Shown here piece by piece: positions 1 to 11,707 of a DNA stretch of 64,000 bases. The stretch's first letter is position 1. Each line of letters opens with the position of its first letter. The DNA comes from Blumeriella jaapii (taxonomy: Eukaryota; Ascomycota; Leotiomycetes; Helotiales; Drepanopezizaceae): contig VWND01000016.1 in assembly GCA_009599575.1 (NCBI GenBank), forward strand, positions 124,001 to 188,000, read 5' to 3'. The notes under the pieces are model-generated. The model worked only from the letters and a program-made list of their open reading frames with translations. It had not been told where the DNA came from and ran no database searches. The position numbers and the translations under genes are program-made.

Positions 1-194
1 AAAGGTCGAGCTCGAAAAACATTTGGCCCGCTGCGCTGAGACTCATCCCAACATCTCCTCTACTGGACCACATTGACGGGACCACGTCGACTCCATATCC
101 TGCCTGCACTTGCGACGACGAACCTCCGCCCTTCATTTCCTCCCACGCGTCTTGTCCGCCCTCTCCCCGCCCTGCCACTGCCACTGCCACCAAC

Positions 195-757
195 ATGGTC
201 GAGTTAGTAGAAGTCGTGGACGAGTCCCTCGAGACCAAGCAAGCGGGACCATCCGAGGACGACGACGACTACTATACCGATACTGGTGTGTCCTGCCCCC
301 CAAGGCACCGTGCTGTGACGCCGACTGATCTTCCTCGCAGACTCCGAGATCTCGACCGATGACGAGGACAATGTCGCGGACGAAGAAACCTTCGCAGACC
401 GCATTGCCGCCCTCCGAGATATCGTTCCTCCGACGACTCGGTCGTACATTGCCAGCAAGGTCGAGACGACTACGCGCTGGATCAAATCGGGTCTCCTGTT
501 CGGCGGCCAAACGCTTTTTGTGATCAGCACCAGTGCGCTCTTACTCGGCGTCCCTTGGGCATTGGCATACGCCGAGGAGCAACAGATGCTGGAGATGGAG
601 AAGGAGTTCAAGATGCGCGAGGCGGGCGAGACGGTATGTGCGATCGGAACGTTGCGACGGATATGTGCATGGTGACTGATGCAAGTAGCTCCTCTCCGGC
701 TCTGGTGGCGCGTCGAATGTCCCATTGGGCGCGCAGCCATCGAGTCCGGCTTTGTAA
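195..757 (+). CDS. TOM22: Mitochondrial import receptor subunit Tom22
   Basis: Central receptor of the TOM complex in the mitochondrial outer membrane, where it hands presequence proteins from Tom20 to the Tom40 pore. Exons are 195-285, 341-633 and 689-757 (introns of 55 nt each), giving 150 residues, close to the usual fungal length of about 150. The N-terminal ~55 residues are very acidic (Asp/Glu runs at 21-25 and 37-47), as expected for the cytosolic presequence-binding part. A single membrane segment lies at about 85-107 ('LFVISTSALLLGVPWALAY' with its conserved Pro), followed by a short intermembrane-space tail that ends in Ser/Pro. The start is the first ATG of the frame and both junctions preserve the frame. 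I am confident of the identity from the acidic head, the single membrane helix and the total length together. Confidence 0.9.
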
Positions 758-1699
758 CAATGGGCGCAGAGCAGAGCACAGCGAGTTTGGTAGTAGGTCC
801 GCCCGCTTTCCGCTTCTTCTTCTTCTTGCTTTGCTACGATGACACGGCTGAGATTCCAACTCGGACGGCTCCAGCCTATGCCGACTTCTCGCAACGTTAC
901 ACATTCCCTGAGCACTCGAATCCCCCCCACCAGCATTCGTCATACCCACGACCATTACGAGGGCTAACACTTCCGCTACTAGGCATTGGATGGAGGGACG
1001 AGCACATTCCGTGTTGTACATCAGCGAGTGGGAGAAAGAAGGCATGAGGGACAGGCATGAGGGACAGGCATCGAGGTTACGGTCCGTGTTGTAATTGTAG
1101 ATCTCATCTCACGAAGAGCCCAAAATGGGGGTTTTGCCCCTGAAGGTGCTGTTGAATTTGCAGTGCCCATTCACGTGTAAGCCTTTTGCCGTACCGGCAC
1201 GCTTCATGAATGTAAAAATAAATTACCAGTAAAAAGAAGATGGTGCATTATGTCGAGCTACAGTACAGTAGGTATAGGTAGGCCTGTTGTGTTAAGCGGT
1301 CAATCCAGGTCCATGCCAATGTGAGGCTACGACTGCCCTTTCCGCGCCCTCATGAGATACACCAAACACCCAACGTCTCTGTCAACCACAGATCGTCACA
1401 GGGTACCTATGGAGTTAAGATTCACACATTTCTGACTCTGCAAGATGCCGGTGCTATTCTCACGACGCGTGTCGTTGCTCCCCCGCAGTTTCGTGACAGA
1501 CACGACAAGAAGGCGGCAGGCAACGTAGTGAGCATTCCTCCTTCACGGTCTTCCGCCACCTCACATGATCAGGTTCCATCAGATCCTCCTTCGGAATTAA
1601 ATTGCTGACGCAGACCTCGTAGCCCGTTAGCCAACAGCTCGCGGAAGAAAGACAGGCGGTAAGATCTTCCATTCACCGGCTCAACCGTGACGGGAATTC
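758..1699. other. Intergenic region between TOM22 and the bestrophin-like gene
   Basis: No gene is supported. It holds the TOM22 3' end, a short TACTG-type repeat around 1258-1270 and a directly repeated 'gaggga(c)aggcat' around 1044-1071. Small open frames on both strands show no recognisable protein features. Confidence 0.6.
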
Positions 1700-3273
1700 A
1701 TGGACGGGAGGGATGTTGACAGAGACAGATGGCCACTGGTCCTCCGATTTTGGAAGGGCTCGATTCACGGCGCCATTCTCTTCCCGGTCTTTCTACATGT
1801 CGTTGAGGCAGCATGTGTGGTGTATGTGAATCAACACATCAACAGCGATTTCAATCTCCCGAGTAGCATAGTAAGTGCAAATCTGCTCTTGCAATCTGCC
1901 TTCCGCAAGCCTCTGTATGTTGACGCCACCGAAGATTCCCTCGCTCTCGATCGTTGTAGGTCTCATGCTAGTGTTCCGCAACCAAACAGCCTACTCCAGA
2001 TTTTGGGACGGTCGGGGTCATCTTGGGACTGTGACCACAGCCATACGATGCCTCTCCCGACAAATCTTGGTTCTCGTCCCCGCTCCTTCATCGTACGGGC
2101 TGCACTCCGTTGTATCAAACGACTCATTCCTCCCCGTAGGCAGCAAGGCCGCATCGAGAGACCCCGTGATGTCCGACAGGATCATGACTGCTGGAGATGT
2201 TCCACTCTCTAGGGCTGATGAGTTGAAGACCGTCGAGACTGTCAAAATCCTAATAGCCATGCTTTATACGATCAAGAACCATCTGAGAGCCGAGTGGGGG
2301 GTAGCCCTTAGCCCAGGCACCATGCTTGGCCCGGATGGACAAGAAAGCACTGGAGACGAGTACAGGGACCTGTTACCTCCCGGTCTGAAGGGCTTTGAAC
2401 ACAGAGGTCTCGGATTGACGCTTGAGCTGTCTACGTTCATCGAGAAGTTCATTGCAATGGGCGTCAAAAAGTACGACCCGCACCACACTCCTATTCTGAG
2501 AGCTGCTAACGCTTTTCGTAGAGATTGGTTTCACAACGCAGCCTCATCTTCCATGCTTTCCTCATTGAACTCAATCATATCTGCATACGGAAGTATGGAA
2601 GTCATCCGTCTTGTCCCAATCCCTGTTGCACATCTGTACGTATGTATGATTTTGTGGTGAGGTTGGTGCTAAATGTATGATAGGATTCACCACAAGCAGA
2701 CCCTTGCCTTGTTTTGCGGCATTCTTCCCTTTGCGATGGCCTCGGAAATGGATTGGTGGGCTGTACCACTTGTAGCTTTCGTAGCTTTCACGCTGTGAGT
2801 AGCAATTCATCTAGAGCGATCCGCAGCAACTGACACAACCAAGGTACGGCATCGAAGGCATAGCCCAAACATACGAGGATCCATTCGGCGTGGCCAAGAT
2901 CGACATCAACATGGATGACATAGTCGAAGACGCCCGCAAAGAAGTCGAGGTTATGCTCACCGTCTGGCAGACCCAAGGCCAAGGCAACACAGGCCTTTTC
3001 CGACCTCGAGTCGGGGGAATGCTAGATACACCCATCTCAGATGATAGTGGAGAATTATACACAGGCGAGGGCAACAGCGGATACAATGAAGAGGCCGGGA
3101 GTAGCAAAGTACGCTTTGTGATCAGCAGTGCGAGAGACAAGCGGGATAGTGCTTACACCGACGATGATCCCGTGGAGATCAAGGCGACGAAAGCATCGAG
3201 ACTATCCGCGGTCAGTCCTGCCATGAGTCCTCGTTCCGGGGCTGGAGGGAGCAACTACTTTGAGTCTGCGTGA
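1700..3273 (+). CDS. UPF0187 / bestrophin-like anion channel
   Basis: Membrane protein of the bestrophin / RFP-TM chloride-channel family (fungal UPF0187 branch). Exons are 1700-1870, 1935-2635, 2684-2794 and 2844-3273, giving 470 residues. The family signature is clear: a first helix after 'LRFWKGSIHG', then 'SLSIVVGLMLVFRNQTAYSR' followed by Phe-Trp-Asp-Gly-Arg around residues 60-85, which is the highly conserved 'GLLLVFR..aY.R(F/W)WeGR' block. A late hydrophobic pair ('LALFCGILPF', 'AVPLVAFVAFTL') follows, then 'YGIEGIAQTYEDPFG', the conserved acidic segment that forms the Ca-clasp region in animal bestrophins. The C-terminal ~120 residues are hydrophilic, Ser/Asp-rich and probably disordered. 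Anion transport is inferred from the family; the compartment is unknown. The stretch coded at about 2060-2200 is poorly conserved-looking and may hide another short intron. Confidence 0.85.
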
Positions 3274-3675
3274 GCGTCGAGGTGCTATCAACAGTCTGCA
3301 CGCATCTAAGCCAAGTAACATGGAGCTTGTACTTGGAAGATTCGAAGAATAGCATTGCGATAGCAATGAGAGTTCCCAGACCGTACCATGAGGTCAATCG
3401 ATGTAAATGTCTGTCAACACGCTTTTATACGAGCAGAGACGATAGCTTCTCTAAAGGGCAAACTCCGCAGAGAGTCTATGGATGGACATTGACCTGCCTC
3501 TTCTAAAATGCGGTTGCGATGAACAAACAGAGGCGGAGATATGATCACGTGTCGTCCCAATCACCCCTGCACCTTCAAAAAAAATCGGGCTGTAAGTGTC
3601 CATCAGACGAGTTCACCTTCATTCATCTCCATCTTCGTCGCTGGCATCCTCTTCTTCCACGTTTCAGATCCCACG
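3274..3675. other. Spacer upstream of TUF1
   Basis: 402 bases with no supported gene. It should hold the bestrophin-like terminator and the TUF1 promoter; pyrimidine-rich sequence (3600-3660) precedes the TUF1 start. A 'cacgtg'-like E-box core occurs near 3546 ('atcacgtgtc'). Confidence 0.5.
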
Positions 3676-5150
3676 ATGCCGGCATTCGTACGAACTCTCG
3701 CTCCCTTCCTGCGGACAGCTCGGTCTGCTCTGCAGCAAGGCAGTGCCGTCAGTCCGCTGCAGCACGTCTTGTTACGCCAGAATGGAGGAGTTTCGATGTT
3801 GAATGCTGCGCGAACCTACGCGACTACATTCGAGCGGACGAAGCCCCATGTCAATATCGGTATGGAATGCTTCCCTTCGCCCTGCGGAATGCAGCTGATC
3901 GGATACAGGTACCATTGGACATGTTGATCACGGCAAGGTAGGCAAGTCTACAACAGCTGGAGGCGAATGCGACGAGAACAGACGTGGACTGACTGACTGA
4001 TGGGTCCTGGCGACAGACGACATTGACAGCAGCCATCACCAAGAGACAAGCCGAGAAGGGACTCGCCAGCTTTCTCGACTATGGATCGATCGACAAGGCG
4101 CCCGAAGAGCGAAAGCGTGGAATCACAATCTCGACAGCCCACATCGAGTACTCGACTGATGCTCGCCACTACTCGCACGTCGACTGCCCGGGCCACGCCG
4201 ATTACATCAAGAACATGATTACAGGAGCCGCCAACATGGACGGCGCGGTGATTGTCGTTGCCGCCTCGGACGGACAAATGCCTCAAACGAGAGAACATTT
4301 GCTGCTCGCCCGCCAAGTTGGTGTCCAGAAGATCGTCGTTTTCGTCAATAAGGTCGACGCACTGGAGGATCCTGAGATGTTGGAGCTGGTCGAAATGGAA
4401 ATGCGTGAGCTCCTGACCACCTACGGTTTCGAGGGCGACGAAACCCCGATTGTCCTTGGTTCCGCACTTTGCGCTTTGGATGGCCGCCGACCTGAGATTG
4501 GAGAGCAGAAGATCGACGAACTCATGAATGCGGTCGACAGCTGGATTCCAACCCCTCAACGCGATCTCGACAAGCCCTTCTTGATGTCTGTCGAAGACGT
4601 TTTCTCCATTCCCGGCCGTGGAACCGTTGCCTCCGGCCGTGTCGAGCGTGGTACCCTGAAGCGAGACCAGGAAGTTGAGCTCGTTGGGAAGGGAGATGTG
4701 CCTCTCAAGACCAAGGTCACCGATATCGAGACCTTCAAGAAGTCCTGCGATGAGTCCCGCGCAGGTGACAACTCCGGTCTCCTGCTCCGAGGTGTCAAGC
4801 GCGAGGATGTCCGTCGTGGAATGGTCATTGTGCAACCCGGCACCACCAAGGCACACAAGAAGTTCTTGGTATCCATGTACGTGTTGACGAAGGAGGAAGG
4901 AGGGCGCCACACGGGATTCCACCAGAACTACCGCCCACAGATCTTCCTGCGCACCGCCGATGAGGCAGCTGCGCTTTACTGGCCTGAGGGAACCGAGGAT
5001 GCGGACTCCAAGATGGTTATGCCCGGAGACAATGTCGAGATGAGATGTGAGATCCACCAACCTGTTGCCGTAGAAGTTGGGCAGCGATTCAACGTTCGTG
5101 AGGGGGGCCGAACCGTCGCTACGGGCTTGGTGACCCGCATCATCAGTTAG
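3676..5150 (+). CDS. TUF1: Mitochondrial translation elongation factor Tu
   Basis: GTPase that delivers aminoacyl-tRNA to the mitochondrial ribosome. Exons are 3676-3859, 3909-3937 and 4017-5150, giving 448 residues. An Arg/Ser/Ala-rich presequence of about 45 residues (ending near '[16 protein letters not shown]') is followed by the G domain: P-loop 'GHVDHGKTT' at about 65-73, split by introns on both sides of a 29-nt exon; switch region '[12 protein letters not shown]'; '[17 protein letters not shown]' (G3); and 'NKVD' (G4). Domains 2 and 3 are complete, with '[13 protein letters not shown]' and a C-terminal '[11 protein letters not shown]'. The bacterial-type sequence plus presequence separates it from cytosolic EF-1 alpha. 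The tiny second exon carrying exactly the P-loop is notable. Confidence 0.96.
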
Positions 5151-6541
5151 ACTCTCTCCCCCGAGCAGACAGCTAAGTGAGATAGATGTCCGGGAGGTCG
5201 GCGGGGAGAAGTGGCATAGGTCCAGGCCATCTCTGTTGTATAACTTTGCTTTCACAGCGCAATGGGTGGTGGGTGGGATGGAAGGCTGGGCATGGGTATA
5301 GGAGTTCCGTCACTCGCCATTGTAAATTGCCGGCGCTCTCTCCCACCTCTTCTCCTCCTCTCTTCAAGCTATGTCTTCTTACATGTACTCTAGAAGGCGC
5401 GGAAATGCATCGAACCTGAAGCATTGTAAAACCTCCCCCACTGTGGCCACCATGGCCTTCACATCTCCTTGCTCGTGCGAGCCATCACTGAGGCTCACCT
5501 CCTCTCTATCACGCAAAGGAGATCCCTCCCGTTCTCGAGAATCTAGGCCAATGTAGCGGGCCGTTTTCTCTCCATCACACATCCTGTTTCACAGCGCGAT
5601 GTTTTATGTTTGGGGGGGGGTTCCTTTTTTTTTTTTTTTTTTTTTTTTTCCTCCTCCTTATTGGTACATCGGTGTCGATGTCCACCGTACAGTAAGTACA
5701 GCACAGTAGGTAGCATAATTCCAACATCCCCCAAGAGCTATGCGATCGCACGGTTTCGCGGGCCCGTCCAGACGTTGAAAAATAGTTCAATTGGCTTAAT
5801 GCAGTCCAGTACTGTACAGTCCAGTCCAGTACTGTACAGTATTAAGTACATAAGCTAAGAAAGACATGCATGCGTAGGTAGGTAGGTACGCCCTTCTATC
5901 TGTGCTATACATACATACATACATACAGTACACACACATACAGGAAGGAGGCACTCTCGGTGCTGAACCGCACAACCAGCAGCCGAGCAAGCAGTTGGAA
6001 AGCTTCGTCTTGACGTGTGGGCTGACTGAGTTACATGTCCTAGCTGCTTGGGGGCATCTTCGCAAGACTTAATTGGATCCGGAATAGGTAGCTGCACGGG
6101 GAGGGCGTCGCTCTGACTGGAAGCAGAGCAGCTTTCTCAGCGAAGTCAGTGCGCAGCTACAAGGCGATATCATCATAGCATGTAGCACGTGAGTAAGGAA
6201 AATCGAAGTAGAGTCACAAGATTCCATTGTTGCTGTTATCCCTTGCGAGAGAAAGAACCTCCGCTGTGGTGTCTACAATGAGAACACAAGGTGACCACCA
6301 TTTCAAGAACCGCGATTGGCACTCGCATGCTGTAAGGGATTGCCCATGAGACCTACAAGAACAGGGTACTTGTAGAAATGCGGAAAAGAGAATCATATTG
6401 ACAAAGGAAAGGATTTTGGCATCCACCCCCCTCCCCTTAGCACACCTGGTATTACGCGGTATTGGTATCACGAAATCAAATCCCTCATAAAAGAAAAGAA
6501 CGGACGTCAAAGACCCCCCACCACTAGCATAGCCAGGCCAT
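5151..6541. other. Intergenic region with homopolymer and short tandem repeats
   Basis: No gene supported between TUF1 and the convergent HAM1-like gene. It carries a G run followed by a ~29-base T run (5613-5649), TACTG-type repeats at 5686-5712 and 5803-5850, GTAG repeats at 5875-5890 and ATAC repeats at 5908-5930. The small open frames here are repeat translations. Confidence 0.6.
5612..5650. repeat. Poly-G followed by poly-T homopolymer
   Basis: About ten G residues, a short spacer and then roughly 29 consecutive T residues. It lies in the shared 3' flank of TUF1 and the HAM1-like gene and is the longest A/T homopolymer in the window. Confidence 0.9.
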
Positions 6542-9507
6542 CTACATGCTATCAGTCAAGACAGGATTATGAGACCCCAACGTGGTATTGCCGTTAGCTG
6601 GCTTGATGCCGTTGCCGTTGGTGCGACCTTCACCGTTGAGAGCCAGGTCGACTTGACTGCTAAAGGTGTTGGATGCCGAACCATTGGACTCCTGAGCGTA
6701 GGCCTGGGCGGACGGGTCACGGGCCTGGTTGGTCATGGATTCTGTGTTGCCGACGTTCTGAGGACCACGAACACCGCCTCCCGTGACGTGGTGCTCCTTT
6801 TGTTTAATAATTGGGGCCCCGGGAATGTTGGTCGAGGCGGAAGCAGATCCCAGCCTGAAGATGGGAGATCTCCAGGCCTCACCCTTCTGGCCAAGTTCCT
6901 TGTACTCGGTAGCCTTCGAAGAAATGCCACCGGGCAAGGTGATGTTGGGGAAGATGGAATCATGCTTGGTCATGGCGACGTTGACCTTGGTCTGAGACGA
7001 GACCTCGTCGGCCTTTTGCTTTCCTTGGAGGAGTTGCTTCTGGATGGCATTGACGTAGCGTTGGTAGACGTTGGGAGCGTTCTCGGGATCCTCCTTCGCC
7101 TCTTGAATGGCACGATCCGCCTCGAGCTTGACCTTGTAGGCAAGGGCGTCGAGCTCGGTGAATTTGTCCTTGATGACCTTCTCCAAGGCCTTTTGGAGGG
7201 CGGGACGCAGGACCTTGAGCATCAAAGGCTTGCCGATGGCGAAAAGCACCTTGTGCTTGGACTGCTTCAGCTTGATGTTGAAATTCTTGACATCAACGTC
7301 AACCTTGTCAACCTTGAAGAAGTTCTGGCGATCCTTCTTGCCGGCGGTAGACATTCTCATCTTGAAACTGAGGCCGGTACCGCCGAGGAAGATATCCGCA
7401 ACACCAGTGTCGGTGACCGAGGGGAATCCCTGCTTCTTCTTGATGTGGAAGGAAACGTCGCGGAGATCCATCTGAACACCAGAGATCGACACCATGATGG
7501 CGTGGTGGCTCTTGTTGGCAACCTTCTTGCGGCCCCATCGGAGGTAATTGTCTAGGAGTGGTTAGCGTGTGAAGAATCACGGAGCGAGGGACAACACACC
7601 ATTGGCAACCTCGAAGACATTCGGCATCAAGTTATCACTCTCAATGACCAAGTTCTCGACGATAGCATCCATGGTCGGGTCCGAGAACTCGATTCTGGGA
7701 ATGGGAACATAGCGGACAGACTCGAAGATGCCTGGAAGGATGACCTCGGTCAAGTCCTTGACGAGATGAGGCTTGAACGTGGGCTTGCCATTCTCGTCGT
7801 TGCCCAGATCATTGAAGAGCTTCTGGATGGAAGCAGCGAACTTCTTATTGACTGGGTCTTGGTCGAATTGGTCGGCCAAGAACTTCACCTCGTCGACGAT
7901 TCGGTCCGTGTGGTTGCGGTAACGGTCGCGAAGCAGGAAGTTGCCCCGATCATAGAGTTCGTTCCACTCGTCCGTCGCACGGTCCCCCATGATGTATCCT
8001 TGTTCCTTGAGGCACTTTCGGACGTAGGCATCGATGTTTTTGAACCAGGACTTGAGCTCGGGGTCTTGATCAGCATCGGCGTAGATCTTGTTGATGGATT
8101 CGAAGAGATCCTTCGTCGAGGTACCATTAGCCCATCTCTCAATCAGCAGCAACAGATCAGCTTCGGCGAGCTTCAGGGAGTCGTCGGTGTGAGCGCCCTT
8201 GACAGCACCAGTGGCATTGTTGCCGACCGTGTTGGCATGGCCTGCATACGTCTCGGCTAGGTTGAGAAGGGTATTGATAGCATCGAGGTAATCTGGGTGA
8301 CCTTGGCACTCGACGACGAGCTTCTTCAGGCGCCAGATGGTCTGCTCGCGACGTTCCTTCGGCATCTTGCTGGAAAGGTAGTCCGAGGCACGATCACGGG
8401 TCTCACGGCCCTTGTTCTTGGTATCCTCCGGTAGGTTCTCCGAAGCACGTTGCTTGAGGGTAGCAGCGGCGTTCTTGGCCCCGGCCTTCCCATCGACGCC
8501 CGAGTCGGTTCCTCGCTGCTGGTCTCGTCGGGCGAGATCGGCAGTATCTGTAGGGTCGCGAGAGCCGTCGGGGTGAGCCGCCTCGCTGGCATCGCCTGCC
8601 GCAGCTCTCAGGTCTTCCTGGTGGAGCGGTGTCTGCTTCTCGTAGGTAGACTTGAGTTGCTTCTTGATATTCCCCGCAGACATGTCGGGGACGTCGTGCC
8701 AGGTGTTGTCATCGGCAGGGCGATCGATTTGAGCCAAATCGTCTTCATTAGGGTTGACCTTATTGGCAGCCTTCTGGGCCGCGTCTCCGGCGATATCACG
8801 GATGAGAATAGAGGCATCGTTCACTGACTGATGTTAGCGGATGCATGCTCTCGCGTGTTGGGAGCGTCTCAAACTTACAGAGCTTGCGGAATTGGCCGTT
8901 GGAGATGATCAACGTGCCGAGCGTGCGAAGACCCTCCAATGCCTCGTTGCCGTGCTGCTTGGCTGTATCCTTGTCGACAGGTGCGCCTGGGGCTGCGGCA
9001 TCGCCACTGCTGATCTTCTGGGATTGCCAGATGAAGTCTTGCAGCACGTTGCCGTCGTTCTTGGTCAGGAGCATGTACTGTGCCTGCTTGACGACATTTC
9101 GAAAGTCTGCGACCAAGGCTTGGCCTTCGGCCGAGAGCTTGGTGGAAGGGCTCGAGATCGGCTTGGACGCCAGAAAGCTGTTGAGGGCGATGTCGATCTG
9201 CTCGTTCTGCTGCGAGTTAGGCGACTGGGGGGGGGCATTGCAGGAGGAGAGCGGAGGACTCACGGATGGGACCTTGCCATTTTGGAAGGCCGTGACGATG
9301 CCGTACAGCTGGAGCTTTCTGTTGACGTCCTCCTCCTTCTGCTTGATGTTCGTCGGTCTGTTGACGGCCGTGGACGACCTGGAGTCGATGCGTCAGCACG
9401 TACACGAAGGACCAGGATGGAAGAAGGCGAGAGCGAGAGCGAAGCATCTTCAATCTCGACGATATGAAGAAGCGAGAGTTAACTGAGGGGGCACGAGGCA
9501 CGTACAT
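6542..9507 (-). CDS. HAM1-like protein with BPI/LBP-type lipid-binding region
   Basis: Large fungal protein of the HAM1-like family (DUF5923-type N-terminal region plus HAM1 C-terminal domain), related in fold to bactericidal-permeability-increasing lipid-binding proteins; the cellular role is poorly defined. Exons on the minus strand are 9507-9506, 9378-9264, 9209-8879, 8823-7600 and 7551-6542, giving 893 residues. The first coding exon contributes only 'AT' of the start codon; the G comes after a 127-nt intron with donor GTACGT and branch-like CTGAC. An in-frame ATG nine codons upstream (9534) gives an alternative start 'MHLAVAVAVM'. Residues after about 130 are hydrophilic ('RRDQQRGTD', 'YLSSKMPKERREQTIWRLKK'), the middle is helical, and residues from ~560 ('NYLRWGRKKVANKSHHA') form the C-terminal domain. 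The tail is Asn/Ser/Gly-rich. Family assignment is from memory of these blocks. Confidence 0.8.
9379..9505 (-). other. Intron interrupting the start codon of the HAM1-like gene
   Basis: 127-nt intron with donor GTACGT, a CTGAC branch-like site and acceptor CTCCAG. It falls between the T and G of an ATG, so the start codon of the shorter form is created by splicing ('AT' + 'GTCGTCC' reads Met-Ser-Ser). Frame continuity through the rest of the gene supports the junction. Confidence 0.65.
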
Positions 9508-9534
9508 GACTGCGACTGCGACTGCAAGGTGCAA

Positions 9535-11707
9535 GGCGCGCGAGATTGGATGGGGTATCTGCGGCTGAGAGAGAGATGGACCGCGATGGATTGCGAAGAG
9601 ATGCGATGCGAGGGGGTGCGGTGTAAGGTGTGTGAGGTGTGGTGTGCGGTGTGATGTGAGGTGTGAGGTGTGAGGTGAGAGGTGCGAGGTGCGAGGTGTG
9701 AGGTTCGAAGAATGCGTATGGTCTGCGTATGGTCTGCGAAAGTGGTGGATGGATGTTTAGACGTTGAAGATGTTGTCGTGGTCTATCGTTGCGTGTTTGG
9801 AAGAGGGGGAAGAGGACGAAGAGGACAGGAAGGTAGAGATTTTGGGGGAGGGGGTATCTTGGGCTGACTGGGTATCTTGCAGGAGGAAGGAGAGAAGAGG
9901 GAGAGAAGAGGAGGAGGAGGAGGAGGAGGAGGAAAGGGCAAGAGCGACGGACGTCGAGATGATTTTGTTTGTGGCGATCAATGCGACAAGGGGATTAGCG
10001 TCGCTCACTCGCTCGCTCTGTCGACGCGCCAACAAGTAAATATCCTGCTTGCGTCAAGTGGAAACGTGGTACGCGACTTCCCTTCTACTGTAAGGGAGCA
10101 AGTGAACCGACAGCACTTGAGCTGTCCCGTCCTAGTGCGCATCTTGCTGGTGGTGACGTCACCGCTGGGCCGGATGCAGCTGAGAGCACTAAACTGGAAG
10201 TGGTTTATTTAAGCTTAAGCGGATTCAAGCTTGGGCTAAGACAGACCGACGCTGCAGCACAGTAGAGTGGATTACATAATTCGCCTTGTGCTTTTAAGTA
10301 TGTACAGTATGTGCAGTATGTACATTACTGTAAAAACTGTACTATCCTCGAGTAGAGAAGTATGTAAGCACTTTACGGTCCTTTCTCGACCTCTCAGCTA
10401 AGTATTGTGGTATCGACAGCACCTACATCAGTACTGTACAGTTCAGTACGATCACAGCACCACGCACCGGCCCGGGAGTCTTGTTGAAAATCCGACCCGA
10501 CCCGACCCGAGCCCATCCAAGTTTGGATGGCATTCGGAAGCATTTCCATTCTCATCGTGACGTAGCTCATATCCCTGCGCCGATCGGGGATCCACGGCCA
10601 GCAATCCCTTCACCTCTCGCACAGGTACTGTACTGTATGTCTGTACAAACTGTACAGGAATTGAGATACCGTCGTCGCCGCCACCATCAACACCAACACC
10701 ACTGCCCATGCCCGACCAGCCCTTTCTTGTGCAGCTTTTAATCTCCAGTCACGCGCGCCGTCGCTACAACAACCGGAGATTCCATGGCCGAGGAAACGTC
10801 GCTGACCGAAGCAGGCTTGTGTGGGAATACCTTATCAGGGGATCACGTGAGATAAGGTGATAGTAAAGTCACGTGGTCTAGCATGCGCGCACCACTGTCC
10901 CATCTGTCCGCCCTCACATAGGTAGTAGAGATATGTACAGATCTCAACACGATTTTACACTAGTCTTTCCTGTATCACCAACCTGTGATACCAGCAGCTT
11001 GAATTTTAATCCTCTCTCCTCCTCTCTCACTAAGCAAGTACAAGACCAAGTTCTTTCCCTCCACGCAGCCGGAAAGCAAAACCTCTGCAGCATTCAAAGC
11101 TGACCTCGGCCCCGAGTCGTCGTCGGTCGAAGGAGTCGAGTCCTTGAAAATGCAGAGGAACCGGACGCTCAGGATCCTTCATCACGTACCGATGTTCCGA
11201 CGTCAGCCTGAGAATAACCCAAGACACATATATAAAGTACCTATGCAAGCTCACTTCCCGAGGAGTATACTTGGCACGTACATACAGTACAATGAGATTA
11301 CCCTCACTCACGATTCGTTGCGACTTTCCTGGCGACTTTGTCAAATGATAAGGGACTCTCGCTTTGCACACATCAAGCTGCGAAAAATCAAAATTCCTAC
11401 TCCCCAGGTGTCCCCAGCCCTCAAAGACAATAAGAATTGGAATGTCTTCATTTGCAGACACTCGAGAAGGCCAATCGCTATGTATCAACGCTGTCTGTCT
11501 TTTATCTCTCTCTCTGCCCTGTTCTACTGAGATCCCTCTGCAGCCCACCTGTTGAAAATGCGCATCCGGGATCGGAGCATACATGGCAATCCACTCACTC
11601 ATACGATCCACAGAGGACCGAAAGATGCCAGAAGTTGCAAGTCGTAGGTTGGAGCGAGGCAGATTCTGGTATCCGCTCAGTCATTTTCACGGCCCGCCGG
11701 CATTCAC
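9535..11707. other. Long upstream region of the HAM1-like gene and 3' flank of the DUF4211 gene
   Basis: 2.2 kb without a supported gene. It contains the GGTGTGA minisatellite, a GGA-rich stretch (9920-9950), TACTG-type repeats (10290-10350, 10430-10450, 10624-10655, 11277-11290), a short CGACC repeat (10490-10510) and a CACGTG core at about 10844. A 193-codon minus-strand frame at 11030-11611 has no recognisable features. Confidence 0.5.
9620..9715 (+). repeat. GGTGTGA-type minisatellite upstream of the HAM1-like gene
   Basis: Degenerate tandem copies of a 7-10 base unit (variants of 'ggtgtgag' and 'ggtgcgag') lie about 110-210 bases 5' of the HAM1-like start, so they sit in its promoter or 5' UTR. 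On the transcribed (minus) strand this is a C/A-rich tract. Confidence 0.75.

Noticed and set aside
3948..5255. 435-codon minus-strand frame over TUF1
   Set aside because: Antisense shadow of the highly codon-biased TUF1 exon 3.
6569..7555. 328-codon plus-strand frame
   Set aside because: Antisense to the last exon of the HAM1-like gene; Leu/Val/Gly-rich without family features.
11030..11611. 193-codon minus-strand frame
   Set aside because: No signal peptide, domain or compositional evidence; overlapped by plus-strand frames of similar quality. A real gene here cannot be excluded.
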